A stretch of DNA of 64,000 nucleotides from Fistularia commersonii (Eukaryota > Chordata > Actinopteri > Syngnathiformes > Fistulariidae), in the NCBI GenBank assembly GCA_037954325.1, contig JBBMNZ010000031.1, positions 1,332,001 to 1,396,000 on the forward strand, read 5' to 3'. Of the stretch, positions 52,708 to 62,620 are shown piece by piece (position 1 is the first letter of the stretch; the number at the start of each line of letters is the position of its first letter). The position numbers were made by a program, and so were the translations under genes. A model generated the notes under the pieces. That model did not search any database, was not told the origin of the DNA, and worked only from the letters and a program-made list of their open reading frames with translations.

Positions 52708-54605
52708 ATGACGAAAAGAAAAAATAATGAGGATTACCATATGTTTCAGCAGGAATGGACAGAAGAATTCGCCTTCATGGAGAGAGCGGGTTGTGCAGTG
52801 TGTCTTTTATGCAATGATAAAATTTCATCGATGAAACGTTCAAATATAAAGCGACACTTTGACACACGCCATGCCACATTTGCAGAGAAATATCCAGCGG
52901 GAGATGACAGAAAGAAGGTCTGTCAAGAACTAGTGTCCAGAGTGCAGGCTAGTTAGCAGCAGCTCCGTGTCTGGGCCAAACAAGGTGATTACAATTCGCC
53001 TAGCTTTGTTGGTTCTTTAACAATTGTGAGAAGCGGGAAGCCGTTTACAGATGGCGAATACGCCAAATCATTCATGCTTGATGTGGCCAACGAGCTTTTT
53101 GACGACTTTAAGGATAAAGACAAGATAATCAAACAGATAAAAGATATGCCTTTCTCAGCAAGAACTGTACATGATCGCACCATTATGATGTCAAATCAAG
53201 AGGAGAAACAACAGGTGAATGACATAAATGCAGCGAAGTATTTTTCCCTCGCCTTGGATGAATCAACAGATGTCAGTTATTTATCCCAGTTCAGTATTAT
53301 TGCACGGTATGTTGCAGGTGACTCGCTGCATGAGGAAAGTCTTGCCGTTTTGCCACTGAAAGGGACAATGAGAGGAGAGGATTTATTTAAGTCTTTCATG
53401 GAGTTTGCAAATGAAAAAAAACAACCAATGGATAAACTTATTTCTGTGTGTACCGATGGTGTTCCGTGCATGGTGGGGAAAAAAAGAGGATTTGTAGCGC
53501 TTCTTCGTGAGCAGGAGATTAGACCCATCCTCAGTTTCCATTGTATTCTAAATCAGGAGGCACTTTGTGCGCAAATGTGTGACAAGCAGCTTGATGAAGT
53601 GATGTCGCTGGTCACTCGCCAGTTTAGAGCACTGCTGGATGAAGTTGGGAATAATTATCCCGGTCTCGTTTTGCACAGTAATGTGCGTTTGCTGCCAAGA
53701 GGGAAGGTGCTTAGCCGTTTTGCGGCTTGCCTGAGCGAAATACGGACTTTTCTTCAAATGAAAGGCGTTGAGCATCCCAAGCTAGCAGACACCGAGTGGC
53801 TACTCAAGTTTTATTTTCTTGTGGACATGACCGAACACCTGAACCAACTCAGAGTGAAAATGCAAGGTATTGGAAATACCGTCTTATCCCTTCAACAAGC
53901 AGTCTTTGCGTTTGAAAACAAGCTGGAAATTTTTACAGTGGATATTGAGACTGGTCGTTTACTGCACTTTGAAAAACTGAAAGAATTTAAAGATGCGTGC
54001 ATGGCAAGTGACTCCGCTCAACATTTTGATCTCCAGCAGCTCGCAGGCTTCACATCTACTCTCCTGAAGTCGTTCAAAGCACGCTTTGGGGACTTTCGTG
54101 AGCACACTAGTCTTTTTAAGTTCATCACTCATCCATATGAGTGCGCTGTGGACAAAATTAACCTGAGCTTCATCCCCGGTGTCTCTGTCAGAGATTTTGA
54201 AGTAGAAGTTGCTGACTTGAAAGCCTCAGACATGTGGGTGAATAAGTTCAAGTCACTGAATGATGATTTGGAAAGACTTGCACGAGAGCAAGCAGAGCTG
54301 GCAAGTAAACACAAATGGACAGACATAAAAAACTCAAGCACGCAGACCAGCTGATTGTCAAAACCTGGAACGCGCTTCCCGTCACATACAAAACACTGCA
54401 GCGTGTGAGTCTTGCCGTATTGACCATGTTTGGATCTACATATGCATGCGAGCAGTCGTTCTCACACCTAAAACACATCAAAACCAACCTACGGTCACGC
54501 TTAACAGATGGAAGCCTAAATGCCTGCATGAAGCTGAACCTCACCACCTATCAACCAGACTACAAAGCCATTAGCAAAATCATGCACCACCAGAAGTCGC
54601 TTTAA
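52708..54605 (+). pseudogene. hAT transposase (BED finger, DDE, hATC), lightly broken
   Basis: Nuclear transposase that would cut hAT ends and dimerise through its C-terminus. N-terminal BED finger with Cys32, Cys35, His50, His55 (from ATG 52708). An in-frame TAG at 52954 ends this part; the same frame continues to 54354. Numbered from 53026: catalytic-type Asp78 in SLALDESTD, Asp144 in VCTDG, and the hAT CxxH motif reads HCILN (Cys173, Asn176 instead of His). A loss of one base in the A-run at 54325-54332 moves the rest (54315-54605) into another frame, which carries the hATC region (YACEQSFSHLK..TNLRSRLTDGSLNACMKL). A small in-frame gap seems present near residue 197. Few lesions, so a relatively recent death. 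Confidence 0.9.
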
Positions 54606-54714
54606 TAGTAAGAACTACTTTTCTTATTAATAAATACCTTTCAATTTATTTTGAACAACATGTTTTAACAGAGTCTTATTGTAATACATACATTGTTGGT
54701 CTTCTTCCATTTAG

Positions 54715-55015
54715 ATCAAAAGTTGCTGACCTGAAGTTTTCAGACATATGGGTAAATAAGCAGAGCTGGCAAGTAAACACAAATGGACAGAAAAAACTTC
54801 AGCCTGCAGACCAGCTGCTTGTTATAATATTGACAATGGACAGTTGTTCTCGCACCTAGAAAACATTAAGACGAACCTGCGGTCACATTGAGTAGCATTA
54901 TAATTAAGAAGCACTTTTCTTGTTATTAAGTTACTTTGTTATAGCAAAGAATGTTGTTCAAAATAAATTCAGTCTTATTGTACTCTAAAATTTTTGGTCT
55001 TTCTCTTCCATTTAG
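54715..55015 (+). pseudogene. Degenerate second copy of the transposase 3' end
   Basis: Pieces match the main transposase in order: GTTGCTGACCTGAAG..TCAGACATATGGGT (compare 54206-54240), AGCTGGCAAGTAAACACAAATGGACAG (54296-54322), GCAGACCAGCTG (54342-54353) and CACCTAGAAAACATTAAGACGAACCTGCGGTCAC (54466-54497). Large parts between them are missing. The flanking TTTAG/TCTTATTGTA stretches are also repeated (54660-54715 and 54960-55015), indicating tandem duplication with deletion inside the element. Confidence 0.8.
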
Positions 55016-55115
55016 CTGTTTTTGGTATTAAAATATACATATGGCTCTCTTAGGATCAGATATTAAAATATGTGGGTTTTTTGGCTCTCTCAGTCAAAAA
55101 GGTTCCCGACCCCTG

Positions 55116-55123
55116 CTCTGGAG
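55116..55123. repeat. 8-bp TSD of the 2.8-kb hAT, right
   Basis: CTCTGGAG, identical to 52308-52315. Confidence 0.95.
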
Positions 55124-55824
55124 TGTTGACCCCAAGTACCTGAAACGTCCTCCAACGTCTTGATCCCCACTCCCTGTGGCCTCACCATTCTACCCGGATT
55201 CCTCTCATTCACACACATACACTCTACTAACCTTCATTCCTCTCCTTTCCTGCACATACCTCCACCTCTCAACCTGTTTCCTGCTCTCACTACAGATCAC
55301 AATGTCATCTGCAAACATCATGGTCCATGGCAATTCCTGTCTACCCTCATCTGTCAGCCTGCCCACCACTACAGCAAACAAGGGGCTCAGAGCTGATTCC
55401 TGATGATCCACCTCCACCATGAACTTCTCTGTTACCCCTACAGCACATTGCACCACTGTCTCACAGCTAGCATACATGTCCCGCACAAGTCTAACATACT
55501 TCTCTGCCACTCCAGATTTCCTCATTCAATAAAGCAGTGGTTCCCAAACTGTGGCCCGCGGGCTGGATACAGCCCGCCTCCACATTTTGCCCAGCCCCTG
55601 AACAATACCAGAGATGCATTATGATTCTTTTCATTCTAGCCATGTAATCGTGATTTGTACATGCCTGTACATGCATAGAACGTAACATTCTATTCCACAC
55701 TTCTGCAGTCTGTGCTTTATTTAAAACCTCTCCCTCAAAAAAAAAAAAAATCCTGAACATACCCCTGTGAAATAACACGAAATAATGGTGAAAAGATTAG
55801 GTAAGAGAAAAATAGATTCAGAAT

Positions 55825-56036
55825 CACTGTTCCCTCTAAGCCGCGAGTTTGTGCAACCGCGCACTACTCCAGCGTTCTCCGCGCACAGCAAAGCTGAACT
55901 GTGAATAAATTAAACACATTTTTTTTATTTACAGTTCAGCTTGGATATTATTTTGGGCGCAGCATAGATTTGCTGTGCTCGGAGAACGCTGGAGCAGTGC
56001 GCGATTGCGCAAACGCGCGGCTTAGACGGAACAGTG
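55825..56036. mobile_element. hAT-type MITE (212 bp)
   Basis: Ends CACTGTTCCCTCTAAGCCGCG and (inverse) CACTGTTCCGTCTAAGCCGCG, with a perfect 8-bp TSD TTCAGAAT (55817-55824 and 56037-56044). Internal inverted boxes GCGTTCTCCGCGCACAGCAAA/GCTCGGAGAACGC make it largely palindromic. Same element and same insertion site as 21616-21825. Confidence 0.92.
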
Positions 56037-56045
56037 TTCAGAATG

Positions 56046-56218
56046 CAGGGTATTAGACCTGCAGTGGACAAACAATTATATTTTTGTTCAATTCAAAGAA
56101 AAGGCTGTTTGTCTCATCTCTCAAGAGACGGTGGCTGTATTCAAAGAATACAATCTGCGCCGACACTATGAATCCCATCACAAAGACAAGTATGATATCT
56201 TGCAAGGCCAGAAATGAC
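56046..56218 (+). pseudogene. hAT transposase BED-finger start
   Basis: Frame: ECRVLDLQWTNNYIFVQFKEKAVCLISQETVAVFKEYNLRRHYESHHKDKYDILQGQK, then TGA. The second zinc Cys is Ser (CLIS), whereas the other copy at 21.4 kb lost the first (YLIC). Each copy therefore lost a different zinc ligand after they separated, and the ancestral finger CLIC can be inferred. No downstream transposase remains here. Confidence 0.8.
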
Positions 56219-56284
56219 AGAAATGGAACTCAAAAAAAAAATAAAACATCAGAAAAAATTTTAAATTAATATGAAGTTAGTGTT

Positions 56285-57432
56285 TTTATAGTCTTTGAAA
56301 ACACATTTGACACCATCGACCATGATTTATGAAAGAGGAAATTGAACAATTAGGGGATCCAGTGATAGCACATACATAGATGAAAAAATTATCTAAATAG
56401 TCAACATCTCCACTTAAGTGATGAAAAATCTGACTGGAGTTGTATCTGGGGTCCCACAAGGATCTATGTCTGGTCCAAAATGATTAATATCATACAATCA
56501 TAATGTTTATAATTTGTCCAAGCTATTAAAAGAATTCACTTCAAATCTTGAGAGGATCTGGGGCACCTTCTGGACCCAGTGGAGAAAGAACTTGGTGGTC
56601 ATAAAAGTAATTAAATTTAAATAAAACCAAACATATACTTAAAAAAAGGAAAAAATATAATTAAAAAAACAAAAAAAGAAATACAAATTATGATATATTA
56701 ACATATATGTTACAATATTGTACACTGATTTTCAGGAGTTATCTGACATGATAAACTAAGCTGTAATCACAGCGATAATCAGCAGAGTTGATTTTTGTGA
56801 ACTGACAAAAAAAAATATCCATAAAACCAGACCATACAGATCCTCAAATCCAATGATCAGGTGGACTTCTGGAAAACTGCTCAGATAATGTACAAATTAA
56901 ATGAAAATGTGCTTCCAGATAGTGTACGGAAGATGTTTCCAATCCAAGCCAGTTAATACAAAACTAAGAGGGATTTGAATGTTTGCAAAAACAAGCACAT
57001 GTACAAAAGTCAAACAAAGATGCATATCAATTAAAGGAGTCAATCCATGTCTAATAATTTAGAAATGGAAATTAAAACATGTAGCAGACTTGTTAGATTC
57101 AAAAAAGTATTGGGATAATAATATTGTTAATAGATATTACACTGAAATTATGAACATAATATGTAATTGTAAACTGCCTATTGTATGAATAAGACACTTT
57201 TTTTATTTTCTTAATTTCTAAAACACGTTAGGGTTTGCAAATAAAGCTTTAGTTTCAGGCTTCACCCTGTTGGTCTATGTAAATTTGTTTTGGGATTTTT
57301 GTATGAATTTCTGTTTGTTTTTTTTTGTTTGAATCTTAAGGGTATACATCTGCATTTTTTCATGTATGTATATGATTCAACAAGTGAAAGAAGTTTTAAA
57401 TAAACTCACGCAACTAAAAAAAAACAAAAAAC
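56285..57432 (+). mobile_element. Degraded LINE (RT fragment to poly(A) tail)
   Basis: RT motif A appears as FDTIDHD (56306-56326) and motif B as VSGVPQGS (56442-56465). Further on are a LNLNKTKHI-type stretch (~56615) and a C-terminal region (DFWKTAQIMYKLNENVLPDSVRKMF, ~56865-56940). It ends with an AATAAA (57401-57406) and an A-rich tail (57415-57432). The 5' half is missing and stops are frequent. The GVPQGS box and overall order suit an I/Nimb- or L2-like fish LINE; the clade is not certain. It is a different family from the RTE copies. Confidence 0.7.
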
Positions 57433-59219
57433 TGCACTTTAGTGCAGCGGTCAATCACTTCTCAAGTACAGATCAATGAACACAAAGGGTCCCCTCGGCA
57501 AGGAAAGTAACTATGGCCAATGTTAAGCTTAGAGTTAAGTTTCAGGTGTCTTATGGTGTCATTCAAAGAAGCATCATATATATTTCTTCTCGGTGTGATA
57601 TGTTTGGACAACAGCAAAAAGTACACAAAGGAAGCCAGACAAGAGAAAGACGTTACATTACTGAAATAACGTGGATTTATGTTCCACTGTGAAATTCTGT
57701 CATCTATTGGACAAACATGGCCACTGCATCCAACAGCATTTCAGTGTTGTGAGACATTCACTCAGTCACCAAAGACATGAGGCCTCCCAACTTAAAAATT
57801 CTGTCAGACAAAAAAATCTAAAATATCACACATAAAATACCTCGACAAAGAGATAGATCACAGAAATCAGCTCCTGGCAAGTCCAAAATCTGATATAGGC
57901 TATAAATCAGGACAGAGCGTCAAGCCTCAGAGGGTCAATGCAGCCAAAGCAGAGCCACATTTTCTATTATCTGTATCACACCAGGGGCTGTATCTATTGT
58001 CAGTGCTAACACGACATGACCGAGGTCTGATTTTCTTCTTTTTAAGTCACCTCAGTGGATAGAAGATGGAATATTTTAACAGGGGGGTATGGAAAAATCT
58101 GTTTTGAAAAAAAAAATGAATCAGGCAGTAATACCCCATTTGCTTTTCATGCTGGTTGATCCTGTTGTTGAATAAAATGCTTGTATGCTTGTATGAGTTT
58201 CAAGAGACAACTGCCCATTCCATCTACATGAGACTAAGGCAATCATATGTCCATCTGAGCACCTCAGCAGTGAACAGCGAAGCAGGGATGTGTGCGAAGC
58301 CGCAATCGTTGCAAAGGTCAGGTTGCAACAACTGTGCGGTTGATCCCCTTCCCCCCCCCGTTTGTGTCTCCATAGCATGTAAACTTACTCAGTCGTGTTC
58401 GGGCAGATGGAGTGACTTTTTGAGAGTAATTGAATAGTGCCTTGCTTTTCATCACCGGGAAAATTACTTTTACCCCTCACATATCATTCAGTCTGTGGGT
58501 GTGTTTGTGCCGACAGGCATGGAGTTTCCTGCCCCCTACCCACAACTACCTTTCTCCCTTCTCTTTGTCTGACTGACTCGTGCAAATATCCCTTTTAATT
58601 TGATCTGATGTGAGTCAGGAACCATGTCTCGGCAAGATGGGCTTGTCCAAATTAGCACTGAAAACCCAGCTGTCTTGAATACCACAATGGTTAACTCCTG
58701 TTAACATCTGTGCTTTTTTTTCGTTTATTCAACCAGTCAAAGAAGAAAAGGGGTAGGAATAAATTGCAGGGAGACCTGACCGGGGGATTAACTTTCTGTT
58801 GATCCTTTTCACAGTAAGATGGGTGAGGAATTACTGTCTTTAATTAATATCACTGGTAATTAAAAACCTCAAGGCAGCAGGTTTTCCTTTTTTATTCCTT
58901 TCAAAATATCGTGTTTGTGGGTCTTTTCCTAATTCAAAGTAACTTTTAATACACTGTGTGTAGATTTATGACCCAAATTTTACATTCAAGGGTTATTTTT
59001 TTTATCAGGACTGCAGCATCCTCGGTAAATCTGAAATGTTAACAATCCTCGAAACCTTATTGGTCAAGAAAGTAAAGTGAGCTTTTTGCTTACTCAGGAA
59101 AATATCTCACTTGTCTATTTTCACCTGTTAAAGTGCAAATAATAACCAAACAACTCAATATTTTCAAATAAACATTTCGGACATAAATAAAACAGTGACC
59201 AATAGAGCTACACTTCTGG
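57433..59219. other. No gene or repeat recognised
   Basis: AT-rich DNA without recognisable exons or families. Confidence 0.45.
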
Positions 59220-59870
59220 CCAAAAATTTTATCTATTGGGAGTTTCTTGATCTGCTGACAATCAGCAGTCCCTCAGACACAACCAGAACTGTTTTTCTTG
59301 GGAGTTTGTTTAAGAAGGGCCCATGTGGTCTCAATAAGGTTTAGGTCATTCACACTTTCAAATTTAAGGCCTTTCCTGGCAAATATACTTCACCTATGAT
59401 GGCACACAGTCCCACATGAATCATGATCTGCTTTTAAGATGCAGACCACTGCACTGACCACATTTCCTGCACCAATGCTTGAAGAAAAGTGTCTTCTCAA
59501 AACTGGGGGAAGCCTTCAACCCAGGCTTATCAAGAGTCTCATTTGTTCACCAAACCTTTGAAAGATCTATTTTCGGATACTTCTCGGCCCACAGCCTTGA
59601 CCATTTAACTTGTGTCTTGTTCACTGATGGTCAGGTTCCAGCCCTCCTAACCTTGGCCACATCTTTGGACACTGACAACACTGCATTTTGGGGTACTGCA
59701 GATTTGCCAGCAGCTCTGGAAAATAATGGGTTCCTGGTTGCCTCACATTTTGATTCTACTAAATACTCTGGGAGTTCATTTGCATCTTGTTTTCTAAAGG
59801 CATTTCTTGCAACCCTGTTTACTATTTACAACACAACATTTGACAGATCAGTGATCAGTGATTAGTACAT
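59220..59870 (-). mobile_element. Possible Tc1/mariner remnant (minus)
   Basis: On the minus strand 59320-59352 reads VNDLNLIETTW, which fits the D-L-N-x-I-E-x-x-W box around the last catalytic acidic residue of Tc1-type transposases. Further upstream (to 59600) is a decayed W-rich stretch. The 128-codon plus-strand frame 59479-59865 is antisense to this and has no recognised domain. No terminal repeats were located. Low-confidence call. Confidence 0.4.
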
Positions 59871-60149
59871 TCTAGAGTGTTACATGCTTCTGAAAGACTT
59901 TTCAGGGTCATTTCAATCTCTCTAAATCTCATAATACTCACTTTCCTAGTAATGTACCTCATAAGTGTGTTTAAGGAGTACATTTTTTTGTTTTTTGCAG
60001 GAATTTGTGCTAACTTTCAGGACATTTTAGTAAATTGGCATACTATATTAGTTCGGGATAATTTAAGGGGAAGAGATTTTAAAATGAACAGAAATATAAT
60101 TTCTGCTATGATTCAAGAAACGTGACGCATAATGATTTTAACAAGACAA

Positions 60150-60285
60150 TTATCTCTACTGCTTATCCTGCAATCAGGGCCTGGGGGGGACTGGAACATA
60201 TCAAAGTGGCCATTGGACGAGAGGCGGGGTTTACCCTGGACCCAGGGGACACACATCTAGAGACATACAATCATTCGGGTTTCTG
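60150..60285 (-). mobile_element. SINE 3' part (minus)
   Basis: Inverse of the 3' half of the SINE at 29195 and 19851: ACTGCTTATCCTG..CAGGGCCTGGGGG, CCATTGGACGAGAGGCGGGGTTTACCCTGGAC, AGAGACATACAATCATTC. The head is missing. Confidence 0.65.
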
Positions 60286-60816
60286 AAAATGTTTCTTCTG
60301 CAAGTGGAAAGAGCATGTAGGCCGGATTGTGCATCCTTGAAAAGGTAACACACAGAAAAAATGTTGACACACTTGAACTTAATTGTGTTGATCTTCATTT
60401 GACACGGCTGTGCAAGGGGTTGCCATCTTACCGGACCCCTAACACATCACGGAACAACACGGAACACGGAAAATGTCAAGCCATGAGTGAAAGGTTTTGT
60501 CATCGAATACAACCAACGGACAATCTGACATAGTTTTTCCTGAGTGAAAAGCATCCCCTCCCAATTGTCCCCCAGGGACAAATAGTTTTTCTGATTCTGA
60601 AACATTTATAGTGTAAATGCATGAAAACAATGTAAATCAATGTGAAACTGTTATAAATACACACTTCTCCCATGTGCCAAAAAACATATGGGTCTCATTG
60701 ATGATATTTTACTGGAGGCAGCAGGTGTCAAACGTAGAGCTCTTTTAATATAGAGAGTAAGAACTGGCAAAACTCAAATCAGACTTGTATATATTATCTA
60801 TGCTATATTCTATACT

Positions 60817-60856
<40 letters not shown>

Positions 60857-61747
60857 TGCAATACACCTCAAGAGTGTGCAATGATGTGTTACATTTGATA
60901 TATCTGATATAATCCTGACAAATGTTTTCTTTTTCCTCAGGGGATGTCAATCAGTGCAAACATGGAGGAGTGAGTTGATGGCCCTAATCTGGCTTGTTTA
61001 CTCACACTATATAGTGATGTATATGACCTTGCACTGTCCCCTCTAAAATGAATAAATCAAATATGAACTTAGTGTATATTCTCTGGTTAACGCAGATAAC
61101 TGTGGACACTTTACAACAAAAGTTATCTTACTCTTTCTTTTCCCCATTGTAGTACTTTGTAGGTGTGTTAAATATTGAACTTCACTGACATAGGCAGTAC
61201 TATTTGGGGGGAGAGAGGAGCACACACAAGAGTGAAAACCTACCTCCTCAATATCCATGTTTCTATTTCTGAACTAAAACAATTATGACATCACACCAAG
61301 CACAAATAGCTTTACAAAGTAGAAGTAGTTTCATTAAGACCTTTGACAAATTTTGCCATTATTTGCCCATTGGTGCTTATATACAGAGGTGACTGTTCTG
61401 TTATGGTGTTTTCCTATGCTTTGGAAATCCATATACTAATTTTCCCATGCGCCAAAAATTCACAAAAATTAAATGTGGTCAACAATTTTGGAAAAAAGGT
61501 TTTGCTACAGTATAATCCACATCTATATGTACAAAGTACATCTGTGCATTGTCCAGCCGACTACTATGATAATGATCAGACTTCAGGATGTGCGATTATC
61601 ATGCAGCAACTTTCACTGCCTGGGGCCAAAAAGAAAAACTGTCAGCTTTCTGATGAGATCATTATACTTCCTGGGATCTGCAGAGCTGAACCGCCTCACA
61701 GGAAGTTCAACAGCCAAATATTTGCACCACACTTTATGTTTGCTTAA
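60286..61747. other. No gene recognised; (TA)n array
   Basis: A (TA)n microsatellite lies at 60823-60854. The rest is unique-looking AT-rich DNA. Confidence 0.45.
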
Positions 61748-62027
61748 GAAAGTGCTTCTCAATCATTTTCTGTTACACCCCCCTCTGAAGAAGAAAACAT
61801 TTCAAGCCCCACCCACTCTCTGCCGCAACTATGATAGTATAATTTGTCTATAAAATTGTTATATCTACACCTCTGCACAAAATTGTGCCCATATTAGCAT
61901 TAGAGAAAAGAAAACAAAAGAAACATATATCAACTTGCAACAAAGAATAACTTTATTAGCATAATAGTGGTTGAAAGAAGAAGAAATGCCTGTATGGTCA
62001 CATACAATCATACATACAGCACAACAT

Positions 62028-62221
62028 ATTTGAAATTTGACCATTGTATTTAACCCATCTTGGCTGCGCCATGAGCAGAAGGCAGTTAAGGAACAGCACA
62101 AGAGGGCCAGTTAGGGGTTCAGAGTCTTGCTCAACAACACTTCGACAGGCTAAGAGGAACCGGGAATCGAATAAATGTTTGGTTCCAAAGACGACCACTC
62201 TAATCTCCTGTGCCATTCCAC
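62028..62221 (-). mobile_element. tRNA-derived SINE (minus)
   Basis: Read on the minus strand: GTGGAATGGCACAGGAGATTAGAGTGGTCGTC (tRNA-like head with A box near 62193-62203), a B box TATTCGATTCC (62163-62173), then the SINE body with GAGCAAGACTCTGAACCCC and ATGGGTTAAATACAATGGTCAAATTTC at the 3' end. A Pol III-type head and good preservation make this the clearest SINE in the window. Confidence 0.85.
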
Positions 62222-62259
62222 CCCCATGAAGTAGCTTTCACAAAGCAGGGTGATTGTTG

Positions 62260-62480
62260 GCAATATTCAGCATGTTTTTGCAGAAATAACTTGAGGGGCT
62301 TGAGGGTGTAATGTCTTGAAGTGACGCCTTAACTTATTGGGTTTCATGTTGCCCGCTGTCAATATTTTTAGACACAGTAAACACCCGGTCTTTCCTTGTC
62401 TCCCACATTAGTCACAGTGAAGCCAAGCACGACATACACTTCATCATGTTTCCCTGTCTTAGCTTTTGGGTGACTTTCGT
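62260..62480 (-). pseudogene. ZBED5-like hAT transposase N-terminal remnant
   Basis: Minus strand: KTGKHDEVYVVLGFTVTNVGDKERPGVYCV, a stop, then KILTAGNMKPNKLRRHFKTLHPQAPQVISAKTC. This is a BED finger with the LGFT.T..GDEERP and MKPNKLRRH.KTLHP pattern of ZBED5-like transposases. The frame is interrupted at the second finger Cys (VCVVCLK in relatives). No catalytic region remains. Confidence 0.7.
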
Positions 62481-62620
62481 TTGTCTCATTATCTCCATCT
62501 CTTACGACCTTTCTTAGCATCCCTGTTAATATTCATTTCCACTATAGACCAATACTACACCAGAAGCATAAGGTTATATGGTCGCACGCACCCCCCCAGG
62601 GAAGCAATGGCTTAATACCA

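Larger units (their letters stand above)
52316..55115 (+). mobile_element. hAT transposon, 2.8 kb, nearly complete, nested in RTE
   Basis: Both ends present: CAGGGGTTGGGAACCT and (inverse) CAGGGGTCGGGAACCT, one mismatch in 16, with a perfect 8-bp TSD. It contains an almost full-length transposase (52708-54605). Downstream, 54715-55015 holds a shorter, decayed second copy of the transposase 3' end. Subterminal GGCTC/TGGCTCTTTT motifs recur near both ends. It has the internally deleted relative at 39372-39978. Confidence 0.95.
51751..55534 (-). mobile_element. RTE-clade LINE, copy E (minus), split by a hAT
   Basis: The minus-strand RTE begins with its AAG-rich 3' tail at 51751 (TTTCTTCTTCTCCTTTCAGC..), runs through the C-terminal part to 52315, and resumes at 55116-55534 with motif C and part of the RT core (reverse: MMFADDIVICSES, MRKSGVAEKYVRLVRDMYASCET). 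It is bounded at 55535 by another hAT and not seen beyond. The hAT at 52316-55115 lies between the two parts. Confidence 0.9.
55535..56235 (+). mobile_element. hAT element (GTF2IRD2-like), 5' part, with MITE inside
   Basis: Starts CAGTGGTTCCCAAACTGTGGCCCGCGGGC at 55535 within RTE copy E sequence. It matches, in opposite orientation, the right part of the hAT at 20321-22051 (GCCCGGCCCCTGAACGATACC region, ATGCATTATGATT, TTACCTAATCTTTTC). After the BED-finger coding part it breaks off near 56235 at an A-run; the 3' end is lost. Confidence 0.85.
61748..62620 (-). mobile_element. hAT element of ZBED5-like type, deletion remnant
   Basis: The left end (GTGCTTCTCAATCATTTTCTGTTACACCCCCC) and right part (GCACCCCCCCAGGG) resemble the C-rich ends of a fish hAT family. 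The minus strand carries the BED-finger start of its transposase. A SINE interrupts it at 62028-62221. Exact termini and TSD were not established. Confidence 0.55.

Noticed and set aside
59479..59865. 128-codon plus-strand ORF as an unknown protein
   Set aside because: No domain or gene context, and the opposite strand shows a Tc1-type D-L-N-x-I-E-x-x-W box; treated as antisense of a transposon remnant.
62028..62221. Functional tRNA gene
   Set aside because: The A and B box-like head is followed by a SINE body and is not bounded by an acceptor stem pairing or a Pol III terminator.
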